Assembly (NCBI RefSeq): GCF_005887635.2
Contig: NZ_CP040824.1
Span: forward strand, 48,236-112,235
Direction of reading: 5' to 3'
DNA: 64,000 bases
From: Paroceanicella profunda
Lineage (GTDB): Bacteria > Pseudomonadota > Alphaproteobacteria > Rhodobacterales > Rhodobacteraceae
The position numbers were made by a program, and so were the translations under genes. This document shows positions 25,636 through 35,453 of this stretch, in pieces. Within the stretch, counting starts at the first letter, position 1, and every line of letters starts with the position of its first letter. The notes below the pieces were generated by a model that was not told the origin of the DNA, did not search any database, and was given only the letters and a program-made list of their open reading frames with translations.

Positions 25636-26157
25636 GGCGCGCGCCCCCCTCCCCGCCCGGGGCCCTGCCGCAGCGCGAAGCCGGGCGCCGGATGCGGCCC
25701 CGTCGGGCCGACATAAAATACCCCGCCCGGTGCGGTGATGCGGGCGCAAGAAGCGCAGGCGTTGCAGAGCGCGCGCGCCCGGCCGCGTGCAGGCAGTGAC
25801 GCGGGCCGGCACCGAACTCTCCCCGCGCGCCCGGACCGGCCCCGGGCATCTCCCTGACCGGCTGGCCGTCACCAGCCCTGACAGCACGGGCCGGGCCGTG
25901 AACGCGCTGTCAGGCCGGTGGCGGAAGGACGGCGCGCCTGCCTCCGCCTGGTGACGCTGCTGGCGCGCGGCGCCGATGGTGCGCGGAGCGGAGGCACCAA
26001 GGGGCGCGCAGGGCGAGGCGATCCGAAGGGTGGCGGACCCAGGGGGCGCGCATGATCCTGCCGACGGGCGCCCGAGCCTTCATTCCAGCGACCTCATTGT
26101 TGCTGCCTGACGGGTGGGCTGCGGTGCGCCGGGGGAAGTGCCGCGCAGCGGGGGGCG
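25636..26157. other. Intergenic region, nothing recognised
   Basis: These 522 bp lie between the convergent radC and Lrp-type genes. The sequence is GC-rich with no supported ORF, RNA or repeat. Terminators are expected but not distinct. Confidence 0.4.
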
Positions 26158-26634
26158 TCAGAAGGGCAGCGGAGCTGCTTCCTTAACTTCCTTGATGACG
26201 AAGAAGGTGCGGATCTGCCGCACGCCGGGCAGGGCGATGAGCTGCTGGCCGTGCAGGCGGTTGAAATCCTTCATCCCGCTCACCCGGATCTTCAGCAGAT
26301 AATCGAAATCTCCGGCCACGAGGTTGCACTCCAGCACCGTCTTCATGCGCATGGCCGCGGCCTCGAAGGCCGCGAAGCTCTCCGGCGTGGAATGGTCCAG
26401 CACCGCGCCGACCATCACCAGCGCGCCGAGGCCCACCGGCTCGGGGTCGATGCGGGCATGCACACCGGTCACCACCCCGCTTTCGAACAGCCGCTGCGTG
26501 CGCCGGTGACAGGTGGCCGCGCTCACGTTCACCCGCTGCGCCAGCTCGGCGTTGGTGAGCCGCCCGTCCGCCTGCAGGGCGCGCAGGATGGCGAGATCGA
26601 TTCGGTCCAGATCCGGCTTGGAAGGATCTTCCAT
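26158..26634 (-). CDS. acdR: Lrp/AsnC-family regulator (AcdR-like)
   Basis: The start is taken as ATG 26634, in preference to TTG 26637. The 158-residue protein has the AsnC winged helix ([36 protein letters not shown]) and the C-terminal RAM ligand-binding domain ([33 protein letters not shown]). It is divergent from the ACC deaminase gene. In pseudomonads and other bacteria an Lrp-type protein (AcdR) divergent from acdS activates it in response to ACC, so the same role is inferred. Three regularly spaced CATATG sites in the shared promoter region fit Lrp-type multimer binding. Confidence 0.88.
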   Translation of the reverse strand: MEDPSKPDLDRIDLAILRALQADGRLTNAELAQRVNVSAATCHRRTQRLFESGVVTGVHARIDPEPVGLGALVMVGAVLDHSTPESFAAFEAAAMRMKTVLECNLVAGDFDYLLKIRVSGMKDFNRLHGQQLIALPGVRQIRTFFVIKEVKEAAPLPF

Positions 26635-26664
26635 CAATCACCCCAAAAATGTGCACTGTCATGG

Positions 26665-26731
26665 CATATGGCTGCCAAAGCTTCGGAAATGGAAGCATAT
26701 GACGGGCAAATTGGAAAGCACCTTTCATATG
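26665..26731. promoter_or_regulatory. Three phased CATATG sites between acdR and acdS
   Basis: CATATG occurs at 26665-26670, 26696-26701 and 26726-26731, so the sites are 31 and 30 bp apart, about three helical turns each. The first and third extend to CATATGGCT. Lrp-family octamers wrap DNA at phased sites, so these are candidate AcdR sites. The region is AT-rich relative to the genome. Confidence 0.6.
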
Positions 26732-26773
26732 GCTCTTGCTACGCTTCGGCAGATCGCAACCAGGAGACGCCGC

Positions 26774-27793
26774 ATGTCGCTGCTCGAGAAATTCGACCGT
26801 TATCCCCTCACCTTCGGGCCGACGCCCATCGAACACCTGCCCCGGCTCTCCGAGGCCCTCGGCGGCAAGGTGGAATTCTATGCCAAGCGCGAGGATTGCA
26901 ACTCCGGCCTCGCCATGGGCGGCAACAAGCTGCGCAAGCTCGAATACATCGTGCCCGATGCGCTGAAGGAAGGCGCGGACACGCTGGTCTCCATCGGCGG
27001 CGTGCAGTCCAACCATACCCGCATGGTCGCGGCCACCGCGGCCAAGATCGGCATGAAATGCGTCGTGGTGCAGGAGAAATGGGTGCCGCATTACGATGCC
27101 GTCTATGACCGCGTCGGCAACATCCTGATGACCCGGCTGATGGGCGCGGATTCGCGGCTGGTGGACGACGGGTTCGACATCGGCATCCGCCAGAGCTGGG
27201 AGAACGCCATCCAGTCCGTGAAGGACGCGGGCGGCAAGCCCTACGCCATTCCCGCCGGCGCCTCGGTGCACAAGTACGGCGCGCTCGGCTACATCGGCTT
27301 CGCCGAGGAAGTGGCGCAGCAGGAGGCCGAACTGGGCTTCAAATTCGACTACATCGTGGTCTGCGTGGTGACCGGCTCCACCCAGGGCGGGATGATCGTG
27401 GGCTTCGCCGCGCAGGACCGCGCGGACCGGGTGATCGGCATCGACGCCTCCTTTACCCCGGTCCAGACCCGCGCTCAGGTGCGCTCCATCGTGGACAACA
27501 CCGCCGAGCTGGTGGGCCTGGGCCGCGCCGTCCGCGAGGACGAGATCGTCATCAACGAGGATTACGCCTACCCCGCCTATGGCGTGCCCTCGCAGGAGAC
27601 GAACGACGCCATCCGCCTCGCCGCGCGCACCGAGGCGATGATCACCGACCCGGTGTACGAGGGCAAGTCCATGCAGGGCATGATCGACCTCACCCGGAAG
27701 GGTTTCTTTCCCGAGGGCTCGAAAGTGCTTTACGCTCACCTCGGCGGCGCCCCGGCGCTGAACGGCTACAGCTACTACTACAAGGAGGGCTGA
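26774..27793 (+). CDS. acdS: 1-aminocyclopropane-1-carboxylate (ACC) deaminase
   Basis: ATG 26774 gives 339 residues, the usual AcdS length (337-339), with GGAG just upstream. This PLP enzyme converts ACC, the ethylene precursor of plants, to 2-oxobutanoate and ammonia. The PLP lysine is in [14 protein letters not shown] (Lys52) and the conserved Ser79 in [10 protein letters not shown]. The Tyr-Glu pair in [12 protein letters not shown] and the Leu in [12 protein letters not shown] distinguish AcdS from D-cysteine desulfhydrases. Small departures from the Pseudomonas pattern (LRKLEY for [15 protein letters not shown] for SDHPLGGLG) are noted. It is divergent from acdR and 67 bp upstream of an E1-like gene on the same strand. 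Confidence 0.93.
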   Translation: MSLLEKFDRYPLTFGPTPIEHLPRLSEALGGKVEFYAKREDCNSGLAMGGNKLRKLEYIVPDALKEGADTLVSIGGVQSNHTRMVAATAAKIGMKCVVVQEKWVPHYDAVYDRVGNILMTRLMGADSRLVDDGFDIGIRQSWENAIQSVKDAGGKPYAIPAGASVHKYGALGYIGFAEEVAQQEAELGFKFDYIVVCVVTGSTQGGMIVGFAAQDRADRVIGIDASFTPVQTRAQVRSIVDNTAELVGLGRAVREDEIVINEDYAYPAYGVPSQETNDAIRLAARTEAMITDPVYEGKSMQGMIDLTRKGFFPEGSKVLYAHLGGAPALNGYSYYYKEG

Positions 27794-27860
27794 GCCCGCC
27801 CGACTGCGCATCCGCAGCGCCCCGCCCGGGGGCGCCGCGCCCCCCAGGGAGCCCCGTGAC

Positions 27861-30251
27861 ATGACCGATGACGCCGCCCGCCTGAAGACCGTCGAACAGC
27901 GCCTGCTCTGGCTGTCGCACTGGATGATCCATCACGCGAACCATGTCCGTCCGAAGGTGGACGGCATCAAGGTGGGCGGGCACCAGGCCAGCTCGGCCTC
28001 CATGGTCTCGATCATCACCGCGCTCTACTTCTCGGCCCTGCGGCCGGAGGACCGGGTGGCGGTGAAGCCGCATGCCTCGCCGGTCTTCCACGCCATGCAG
28101 TACCTGATGGGGAACCTCCCGCGCGAGAAGATGGAGGCCTTCCGCGGCTTCGGGGGCGTGCAGAGCTATCCCTCGCGCACCAAGGACGTGGACGACGTGG
28201 ATTTCTCCACCGGCTCCGTCGGGCTCGGGGTGGCGATGACCTCCTTCGCCTCGCTGGTGCAGGATTACGTGGCCGCCAAGGGCTGGGGCGGGCTGGAGCG
28301 GCTGGGCCGCATGGTGGCGCTGGTGGGCGACGCCGAGCTGGACGAGGGCAATGTCTACGAGACCCTGCAGGAGGGCTGGAAGCACGATCTGCGCAACGTT
28401 TGGTGGGTGATCGACTACAATCGCCAGTCGCTGGACGGCATCGTGCGCGAGGGGCTGTTCGGGCGCATCGTGAAGATCTTCGAGGCCTTCGGCTGGGACG
28501 TGGTGCGGGTGAAATACGGCGCCCTGCAGCGCGCCGCATTCCTGGAGCCCGGCGGCGAGAAGCTGCGGGACTGGATCGACCGCTGCCCGAACCAGGAGTA
28601 TTCCGCCCTCACCTACATGGGCGGCGCAAAGTGGCGCGAGCGGCTGATGGAGGATCTCGGCGACCAGGGCGACGTGACCGCGCTGCTGGACCGGCGCTCG
28701 GACGCGGAGCTCTCGGCCCTGATGGAGACCCTCGGCGGCAATTGCGTGGAGACGCTGGCCTCCGTGTTCGCGGCGGTGGAGCATGACCGGCCGACGTGCT
28801 TTCTCGCCTACACCATCAAGGGCTGGGGCACGCCCATAGCCGGGCACAAGGACAACCACGGCGGGCTGATGACCAGGGACCAGTTCGCCGGCTGGCAGCG
28901 CCACATGGGCGTGCCGGAGGGCGCGGAATGGGAGCCGATGGCCGGCGTGCAGGACCCGGAGGGCCTCTCGGCCTTCCTCGCGCGGGTGCCGTTCTTCGCC
29001 GAGGGCCCGCGGCGGCTGGGCGATGCGCGGATCGCCGTGCCCGCGCTGCCCGCGCCGTCGGACGCGGTGGTCTCCACCCAGATGGCCTTCGGCAAGATCC
29101 TCGACCGGCTGGCGCGCGGCGACAGCACGCTGGCCGAGCGCCTGCTCACCACCTCGCCGGACGTGACGGGCACCACCGGGCTCGGCCCCTGGGTAAACCG
29201 GCGCCAGCTCTTCGCGCGCACGCCGCGCGCCGATGCCTTCGCCACCCACCGCATCCCCTCCACCGCGAAATGGGCCTTCGCGCCGGAGGGCCAGCACCTG
29301 GAGCTGGGCATCGCGGAGATGAACCTCTTCCTGCTGCTGGGGGCGGCGGGCCTGTCGCACAGCCTGTTCGGCAAGCGGTTGCTGCCGGTGGGCACGGTGT
29401 ATGACCCGTTCGTGAACCGTGGCCTCGATGCGCTGAACTACGCCTGCTACCAGGACGCGCGCTTCATGATCGTCGGCACGCCCTCGGGCGTCACGCTGGC
29501 GCCGGAGGGCGGCGCGCACCAGTCCGTCGGCACGCCGCTGATCGGCATGAGCCAGGACGGGCTGGCCGCCTTCGAGCCCGCCTTCGCCGATGAACTGGCC
29601 GTCATCATGGCCTGGGCCTTCGACTACATGCAGCGCGACGGTGAGGGCGACCCGGACGAGCGCACCTGGCTGCGCGACGAGACCGGAGGCTCCGTCTACC
29701 TGCGCCTCACCACCAAGCCGCTGGAGCAGCCCGGGCAGCGGGTGGACGATGCGTTCCGCCAGGGTGCCATCGACGGGGCCTACTGGCTGCGCCGGCCGGG
29801 GCCGAACTGCTCGATCGTCATCGCCTACCAGGGCGCGGTGGCCGACGAGGCCATCGCCGCCGCCGGGATGATCGGCGAGGTGCGGCGCGACATCGGCGTG
29901 CTGGCCGTCACCTCCGCCGACCGGCTGAACGCCGGCTGGACCGCGGCGCAGCGCGCCCGGGCCCGCGGTGTCACCGCCGCCCGCGCGCATGTGGAAACCC
30001 TGCTGGAGCCGCTGCCGCGCGAGTGCACCCTGGTCACGGTGATCGACGGCCACCCGGCCACGCTCTCCTGGCTCGGGTCGGTGGCGGGCCATCGCACGCT
30101 GGCGCACGGGGTGGAGCATTTCGGCCAGACCGGCACGATCGGCGACCTCTACCGTCATTACGGGCTGGACCGCTACGCGCTGGCCAATTCCGTGAGCGCC
30201 CTCACCGAGGGCCGCCGCGCCGCCCGCTGGTCCACCGCCCCGAGCGACTGA
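27861..30251 (+). CDS. Thiamine-diphosphate enzyme, homodimeric pyruvate dehydrogenase E1/transketolase-like
   Basis: The protein (796 residues) starts at ATG 27861, behind GGGAG. The diphosphate-binding motif is GDAELDEGNVYETLQEG (from about residue 156), followed by the VIDYNRQSLDG segment characteristic of AceE-type homodimeric E1 proteins. The C-terminal half has the pyrimidine and transketolase-C domains (GQHLELGIAEMNLFLLLGAAG, GTPSGVTLAPEGGAHQS). E. coli AceE is about 90 residues longer. No E2 or E3 gene is nearby. Because it follows acdS on the same strand, it may decarboxylate the 2-oxobutanoate product; this is inference, and it could equally be a general pyruvate dehydrogenase E1 paralogue. 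Confidence 0.82.
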   Translation: MTDDAARLKTVEQRLLWLSHWMIHHANHVRPKVDGIKVGGHQASSASMVSIITALYFSALRPEDRVAVKPHASPVFHAMQYLMGNLPREKMEAFRGFGGVQSYPSRTKDVDDVDFSTGSVGLGVAMTSFASLVQDYVAAKGWGGLERLGRMVALVGDAELDEGNVYETLQEGWKHDLRNVWWVIDYNRQSLDGIVREGLFGRIVKIFEAFGWDVVRVKYGALQRAAFLEPGGEKLRDWIDRCPNQEYSALTYMGGAKWRERLMEDLGDQGDVTALLDRRSDAELSALMETLGGNCVETLASVFAAVEHDRPTCFLAYTIKGWGTPIAGHKDNHGGLMTRDQFAGWQRHMGVPEGAEWEPMAGVQDPEGLSAFLARVPFFAEGPRRLGDARIAVPALPAPSDAVVSTQMAFGKILDRLARGDSTLAERLLTTSPDVTGTTGLGPWVNRRQLFARTPRADAFATHRIPSTAKWAFAPEGQHLELGIAEMNLFLLLGAAGLSHSLFGKRLLPVGTVYDPFVNRGLDALNYACYQDARFMIVGTPSGVTLAPEGGAHQSVGTPLIGMSQDGLAAFEPAFADELAVIMAWAFDYMQRDGEGDPDERTWLRDETGGSVYLRLTTKPLEQPGQRVDDAFRQGAIDGAYWLRRPGPNCSIVIAYQGAVADEAIAAAGMIGEVRRDIGVLAVTSADRLNAGWTAAQRARARGVTAARAHVETLLEPLPRECTLVTVIDGHPATLSWLGSVAGHRTLAHGVEHFGQTGTIGDLYRHYGLDRYALANSVSALTEGRRAARWSTAPSD

Positions 30252-30300
30252 CCGCGCGCGCCGCGCACGCGGCAATCCACGCGCCAGTGCAGGGGGCAGC

Positions 30301-30329
30301 CCGCGCCGCCCGGTCCCCGGGCGGCGCGG
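30301..30329. terminator. Perfect 13-bp hairpin between convergent genes
   Basis: CCGCGCCGCCCGG (30301-30313) and its exact complement (30317-30329) flank a 3-nt loop. It lies between the E1-like gene and the amidase gene, which converge, so it can act as a terminator in both directions. No T-tract follows, as is common in very GC-rich genomes. Confidence 0.65.
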
Positions 30330-30405
30330 TGCCGTGCCGAGCGGGAGGGACCCTCATAGCAGCCTCTCCGGCGCCCGGGGGAGCGGGCTTTCCGGCTCCG
30401 GCCGG

Positions 30406-31917
30406 TCACTCGAAGTTGAGAAACCCTTCGGCGGCGGAGATCGGCGGGGCGGCGCGCAGGGCGGCGAGATCGGGCCCGCGCGGGGCGAGGTCCGGCAGGC
30501 CGGCGATCACCGCCTCAAGCTCAGCGGCCACGGCCAGCACGCCGAGATCGTCGTTCCGGCGGCCGACGATCTGCAGGCCGAAGGGCATGCCGTTCGCGTC
30601 CCGCCCGCAGGGAATGGTGATCGAGGGGTGCCCCGGAATGGTCGAGGCATAGGCCATCGCCAGCCAGTGATAGTAGCTCAGCGTCGGCGTGCCGTCGATT
30701 TCCGTCGGGTAGAGCTCGCGCCAGGGCCGCGGGCTGAGGGTGACGGCGGGCGAGATCAGGTAGGGCGTGGTCTCGAAGAAGCGCTGCCAGTTGCGGTAGT
30801 AGACCCCCTGCAGGGAGAGCGCCTGCGCCACGTCCTCCGCGGAGTAGCGCCGGCCTTCGGCCACGTTCTCGGTGACATTGGGGCCGACGCGGCCGGGCTG
30901 CGTGTCCACCAGCTCCGCGTGCTTGCCCAGGAACTGCACCGCGCGCAGCACGGAGAAGATCCGGTCCGCGTGGGTGCAGTCCGGCGTGGCCTCCTCGATT
31001 CCGGCGAAGGCGGGGGCGATCTGCGGCAGGATGCGGCGGAACTGCGCGCGCACCAGGGCCTCGGTGGGGGCGAAGCCGAAATCCTCCGTCGCGGCGATGC
31101 GCAGGCTCGAGAGGTCGCGGCGCGGCAGGGCGGCAAAGGCCGTGGGCTGCCACGGGGTGCGGCCGTCGAGCACCGGGGTGGAGGGGTCGGCCCGGTCCGG
31201 GCGGGCGAGGACGCTGAGCATCAGCCCGGCATCGGCCACCGAGCGGGCCATCGGGCCGGAGGTGGGCATGGGCAGCAGCGCCATCGGGCGCGTGTCGCCG
31301 GGCACCACGCCGGGGGAGGGGCGGAAGCCCACCACGCCGCAATAGGCCGCCGGGTTGCGCAGGCTGCCGCCGGTGTCCGAGCCGGTGGCGAGCGGCGCGT
31401 ATCCGCAGGCCAGCGCCACCGCGGAGCCGCCAGAGGAGCCCGCGCAGGTGCGCGTGAGGTCATGCGGGTTCGGGGTCACCCCGTAGACGCGGTTGCGGGT
31501 GTTGCCGCCGGCGCTCCACTCGGGGTTGTTGGTCTTGCCGATCGGGGTGGCCCCGGCGGCGCGCATCGCGGCCACGATGGCGTCGTCCTTCACCGCGATG
31601 TTGTCGCGGAAGATCTCCGAGCCGTAGGTGGTGGGCAGGCCGGCGACGTCGATCATGTCCTTCACGCCGAAGGGCAGGCCGTGCAGGGCGCCGAGCGGCG
31701 CACCGGACATCACCGCCGCTTCCGCCGCCCGTGCGCCGGCGCGCAGCCCGTCGAAGTTCCGCGCCACGACGGCGTTCACCGCGTGGTCCAGCGCCTCCAC
31801 CCGGGCGATGCAGGCCTCCGCCAGCTCCACCGGCGAGAGGGCCTTGCGCGCGATCAGGCGGCGGGCGTCCAGGGCGCCGAGGTCGGCCGGGTCGGAGGGG
31901 GGAGAGGAGGAGGTCAT
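30406..31917 (-). CDS. Amidase-signature family hydrolase
   Basis: This 503-residue protein carries the amidase-signature catalytic triad. The lysine is in LPFGVKDMIDVAG, the first serine in CAGSSGGSAVALACG and the nucleophilic serine in GSDTGGSLRNPAAYCG. Family enzymes hydrolyse amides to acid and ammonia. It is the last gene of the minus-strand peptide/D-amino-acid cluster, starting 3 nt after the D-serine dehydratase stop, so it is translated from the same message. The substrate is probably a small or N-acylated amide imported by the ABC system; this is inference. Confidence 0.9.
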   Translation of the reverse strand: MTSSSPPSDPADLGALDARRLIARKALSPVELAEACIARVEALDHAVNAVVARNFDGLRAGARAAEAAVMSGAPLGALHGLPFGVKDMIDVAGLPTTYGSEIFRDNIAVKDDAIVAAMRAAGATPIGKTNNPEWSAGGNTRNRVYGVTPNPHDLTRTCAGSSGGSAVALACGYAPLATGSDTGGSLRNPAAYCGVVGFRPSPGVVPGDTRPMALLPMPTSGPMARSVADAGLMLSVLARPDRADPSTPVLDGRTPWQPTAFAALPRRDLSSLRIAATEDFGFAPTEALVRAQFRRILPQIAPAFAGIEEATPDCTHADRIFSVLRAVQFLGKHAELVDTQPGRVGPNVTENVAEGRRYSAEDVAQALSLQGVYYRNWQRFFETTPYLISPAVTLSPRPWRELYPTEIDGTPTLSYYHWLAMAYASTIPGHPSITIPCGRDANGMPFGLQIVGRRNDDLGVLAVAAELEAVIAGLPDLAPRGPDLAALRAAPPISAAEGFLNFE

Positions 31918-31920
31918 CGG

Positions 31921-33243
31921 TCAGGTCCTGCTGAAGTCGAGGGAGGTGCCGAGCGCGCGCCCGGCGTCGAGGAAGCCGCGGAACCGGGCGTCCGGCACGA
32001 AGCTGCCGCCGGTGGCCCAGACGACATGCACCGCCTGTGCGGCGCGCTCCGGCGGCAGGTGGCGGGCGCGGAAGCCGGCGCCCTGCGGGCTGAGCGCGGT
32101 GAAGTGCGGCCCGGCGAAGCCCGCGGCCGCGGAGGGTTCCAGCCGCAGCCCGGCGGTGTCATGCGCGAGGGCGAGGCTGCGCAGCAGGTCGTCGTCGCCC
32201 ACCGTGAACACCCCGGCGAGCCGGCGGGTCATCCGCCGCGCCACGAGGGCGGACATGGTGGCGACGGCCATGCCGTCGGCCTCGGTGCGGTTGCTCAGGC
32301 CGAGGTCGTAGACCGAGCTGGGCACCTCCACCCCGCGCGCCATCTGCACGAGGGCGGAGGGGGACTGCACCGGCTCCACGAAGAACGGGTGCACATCCGG
32401 CCCGAACATGCCCCGCGCCCCCCAGGCCACGCCGCCCGGCGCGCCGCCGATGCCGCAGGGCAGGTAGAGCAGCAGCGGGCGCTCCGGGCCGATCGTCAGG
32501 CCCAGGGCGTCGAGCTGGCCGGCAAGCTCGCGCGCCGCGGCGCTGTAGCCGCGAAACAGCAGCTCGGAATCCTCGTCATCGACGAAGGCGGACAGCGGGT
32601 CGGCCTCCGAGGCCGCCCGGGCCGCGGCAACGGCGGAAGTGTAGTCGGCCGCGTGGCGGACCACCTCCACCCCCAGGGCGCGCAGGCGCTCCACTTTCCA
32701 GGCCTTCGCGTCGGCGGACATGTGGACCACGGCGCGGTATCCCAGCGCGCGCGCCGCGATGCCGACGCTGAGGCCGAGGTTTCCCGTGGACCCCACCGCG
32801 ACGGAGCGCGCCGCGAAGAAGGCGCGCGCCTGCGGGGAGAGCAGGGCGGCCGGGCTCTCCCCCGGGCGGAGCAGACCGGCGGCGCGGGCCTGGGCGATGG
32901 CGGTCATCACCACCTCGAACACCCCGCCGCGCGCCTTCACCGAGCCTGCCACCGGCAGCGCATGGTCGGCCTTGAGCAGCAGCGGCCCGACGGCCGGGGT
33001 GTCATAGCCCAGCGGCGCGCGCAGGGCGCCGATGTCGATGAGATCGGAGGTGATGGTCCCCGCCGGCCCCAGCTCGGGGAACAGCGCGGCGAGCAGTGGT
33101 GCGATGGCCTGCCAGTCGGCCACGGCGGTGGCGAGGCCGGCGGCGGCCTCCGGGTCCGGCTCCGGCGCATAGTCCGGGTTGGTCCAGAGCGTGGGCTGGC
33201 CGGCGCGGACGCGGGCGAGGACGGGTGTCTCCGGCGCGGTCAT
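31921..33243 (-). CDS. dsdA: D-serine ammonia-lyase (D-serine dehydratase)
   Basis: ATG 33243 gives 440 residues, the usual DsdA length. The PLP lysine is in LPVAGSVKARGG (Lys103). Other DsdA hallmarks are SVAVGSTGNLGLSVGI, VHMSADAKAWK, LYLPCGIGGAPGGVAWG and the VWATGG block near the end. The enzyme turns D-serine into pyruvate and ammonia. Its start overlaps the TauE/SafE stop by 4 bp (ATGA) and the amidase follows after 3 nt, so the three are coupled. A DsdA without DsdC or DsdX nearby, inside a peptide-import operon, suggests D-serine is released from an imported peptide or amide. Confidence 0.92.
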   Translation of the reverse strand: MTAPETPVLARVRAGQPTLWTNPDYAPEPDPEAAAGLATAVADWQAIAPLLAALFPELGPAGTITSDLIDIGALRAPLGYDTPAVGPLLLKADHALPVAGSVKARGGVFEVVMTAIAQARAAGLLRPGESPAALLSPQARAFFAARSVAVGSTGNLGLSVGIAARALGYRAVVHMSADAKAWKVERLRALGVEVVRHAADYTSAVAAARAASEADPLSAFVDDEDSELLFRGYSAAARELAGQLDALGLTIGPERPLLLYLPCGIGGAPGGVAWGARGMFGPDVHPFFVEPVQSPSALVQMARGVEVPSSVYDLGLSNRTEADGMAVATMSALVARRMTRRLAGVFTVGDDDLLRSLALAHDTAGLRLEPSAAAGFAGPHFTALSPQGAGFRARHLPPERAAQAVHVVWATGGSFVPDARFRGFLDAGRALGTSLDFSRT

Positions 33244-34055
33244 GACATCAGGCCCTTGCGCAGCATGTTCCCGGCCAGCAGCAGCAGCGTGCAGGCGAAG
33301 ACGATGCGCAGCTGCGCCGGCGAAAGCCGGTGCGCCAGCCGCACGCCCAGCGGCACGGTGAGCAGCGAGGTGAACATGATGAGCACCACGGCCGGAAGGT
33401 TCACGTAGCCCACGGTGAAGGGCGGCTTGCCCGCCACGTGCCAGCCGGTGAGCAGGAAGGTGAGGAAGGCGGGCACCGAGATCAGCAGGCCGAAGCCCGG
33501 CGAGGTGGCCACCGCCCGATGCGGCGAGATGTTGTAGGCGGTGAGCAGCGGCACGGTGAAGGAGCCGCCGCCGATGCCCATGAGCGCGGAGAGAAAGCCG
33601 ATGGTGCCGCCGTAGAGCGCGCTGAGCATACGGCCCGGCGGGGTGTCGGAGATGCGCCAGTGCCGCCGGCCGAAGGCCATGTAGAGCCCCAGCGTCACGC
33701 CGATGCATCCGAAGACCAGCTGCAGCTCGGCCGAGCGCAGCGCCGCGGCCGCGAACACGCCGCCCACGGCGCCGAGCGCGATGAACGGCCCCCAGCCGCG
33801 GATCAGCGCCACGCTCACCGCACCGCGCTTGTGATGGGCCAGAACGGAGCGCAGCGAGGTGAAGATGATCGTGCCCGTGGAGGTGGCCACGCAGATCTGC
33901 ATGAGCTGGGCCGGGTGATAGCCGAGCGCGCCGAACACGTAGAGGAACGCCGGAACGAGGATGATCCCCCCGCCGACGCCCAGCAGCCCGGAGATGATGC
34001 CCGCCACCGCGCCCGATGCGGTGATGAGCGCGAGCAGGGTCAGTATGTCGGACAT
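33240..34055 (-). CDS. TauE/SafE-family membrane transporter
   Basis: This 271-residue integral membrane protein has about eight helices and two family repeats (GIISGLLGVGGGIILVPAFL and IGFLSALMGIGGGSFTVPLL). TauE/SafE proteins are proposed exporters or importers of sulfite, sulfoacetate and other organosulfur or small organic anions. It overlaps dsdA by 4 bp and starts 3 nt after the M20 peptidase stop, so it belongs to the peptide/D-serine operon. Its substrate is unknown, perhaps an acid product or a sulfonated amino-acid derivative. Confidence 0.9.
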   Translation of the reverse strand: MSDILTLLALITASGAVAGIISGLLGVGGGIILVPAFLYVFGALGYHPAQLMQICVATSTGTIIFTSLRSVLAHHKRGAVSVALIRGWGPFIALGAVGGVFAAAALRSAELQLVFGCIGVTLGLYMAFGRRHWRISDTPPGRMLSALYGGTIGFLSALMGIGGGSFTVPLLTAYNISPHRAVATSPGFGLLISVPAFLTFLLTGWHVAGKPPFTVGYVNLPAVVLIMFTSLLTVPLGVRLAHRLSPAQLRIVFACTLLLLAGNMLRKGLMS

Positions 34056-34058
34056 GGA

Positions 34059-35453
34059 TCAGGCGTCCTTGCCCGGCAGGTCCGTGGCGGCGGCGATGTC
34101 GGCGAAGAGGCCGGTCATGCCCAGCAGGGCCTGGCGGGCCAGCGGCTTGAGGATGTGCTCGTCCGGCGCGTGCTGCGAGCAGCCGGCATAGCTGTGCGGC
34201 ACCCAGATCGTCGGCAGGCCCAGCACGTCGGCGAAGCAGTCATTGGGCAGCGAGCCGCCGAGGTTGGGCAGCAGGTGCGGCGCGAGGCCGGTGGTCTGCT
34301 CCAGCGACCGGGAGGTGAAGCGCACCCAGGGGTGGTCCGGGTCCAGCCGGGTGGCGGGGAAGCTGCCGCGGTTCGCCGGGACGATCTTCACCCTGTCGAA
34401 GCCCTCGGCGTCCAGGTGACGGCGCAGGGCGGGCAGGATGTCCTCCACCGGCGTGCCGACCACGTGGCGGAGCTGGCAGGTGGCGCGGGCCCGGCCGGCG
34501 ATGGCGTTCACCGGGGCCGCGGGCACGCCGGAGGTCATCGCGAGCACGGCGAAACTGTTCCAGCCGAACACGCGCTCGGCGGGGGTGAGGCTCTCCTCGC
34601 CCCAGTCCGCGTCGAGCGGGATGCCGGCTTCCACCGGCGGCAGCACCGCGAGCACCTCGCGGATGCGCGGGGTCAGGCTGTCGGGGCGCCACTCGGGCAC
34701 GCGGATCTGGCCGCGCCGGTCGGTGATGCTGGCCAGCGCATGGGCGAGGATGATCGCCGGGTCCGCCAGCAGCCCGCCGAAGTTGCCGGAGTGGTGCGCG
34801 CCCTCGCGCAGCTCCACCACCAGGTCGAACATCACGCCGCCGCGCGAGCCGGTGAAGATCGTCGGCCGTGCGGGGGAGAGGCGCGGGCCGTCCGAGGCGA
34901 TGAACACGTCCGCCGCCAGCAGCGCCCGCTGCGCCTCGCAGAAGGCCTTGAGCCCGGGGGAGCCGGATTCCTCGCCCATCTCGATCAGCACCTTGGCGTT
35001 GAAGCCCAGGCGCCCGTTCGCCTCGATCAGCGCCGCCCAGGCGCGCAGGTTGATCAGGTGCTGGCTCTTGTTGTCCGCGGTGCCGCGGCCGTAGAGCCGC
35101 TCGCCCTCCTCGATCAGCTCGAAGGGGGCGAGGCCCGCGCGCCACTGGTCGGTCTGGGCGCGGATCACGTCGCCGTGGCCGTAGCTCAGCACCGTGGGCA
35201 GGGCGGGGTCCTCGATGCGTTCGGCGGTGAGGATGGGGCCGGCGCCGGCGGGGTTCTCGTGAAGCTGCGTGGTGAACCCCATGCCGGTGAGCATCGGGAT
35301 CATCGCCTGCGTGAGATAGTCCATCAGGTGCGGCGCGCCATGGGCCTCCTGGCTCTCGGTCGGGAAGGCCACCAGCCGGGCGAGGTCGGCCTGGAAGCCG
35401 CCCTTGTCGAAATATTCCGCGCTGACCTTCAGCGCCGCGTCACGTGTGCTCAT
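34059..35453 (-). CDS. M20-family metallopeptidase (dipeptidase-like)
   Basis: ATG 35453 follows GAGGCAGAG. The protein (464 residues) carries M20 metal and catalytic motifs: [10 protein letters not shown] (first His/Asp), [18 protein letters not shown] (bridging Asp), [17 protein letters not shown] (general-base Glu and metal Glu), a lid domain, and [14 protein letters not shown] (C-terminal metal His). M20 enzymes cleave dipeptides or N-acyl amino acids using two Zn ions. It is probably cytoplasmic. A 301-bp gap separates it from the ABC ATPase gene upstream, unusually long within an operon. Confidence 0.92.
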   Translation of the reverse strand: MSTRDAALKVSAEYFDKGGFQADLARLVAFPTESQEAHGAPHLMDYLTQAMIPMLTGMGFTTQLHENPAGAGPILTAERIEDPALPTVLSYGHGDVIRAQTDQWRAGLAPFELIEEGERLYGRGTADNKSQHLINLRAWAALIEANGRLGFNAKVLIEMGEESGSPGLKAFCEAQRALLAADVFIASDGPRLSPARPTIFTGSRGGVMFDLVVELREGAHHSGNFGGLLADPAIILAHALASITDRRGQIRVPEWRPDSLTPRIREVLAVLPPVEAGIPLDADWGEESLTPAERVFGWNSFAVLAMTSGVPAAPVNAIAGRARATCQLRHVVGTPVEDILPALRRHLDAEGFDRVKIVPANRGSFPATRLDPDHPWVRFTSRSLEQTTGLAPHLLPNLGGSLPNDCFADVLGLPTIWVPHSYAGCSQHAPDEHILKPLARQALLGMTGLFADIAAATDLPGKDA

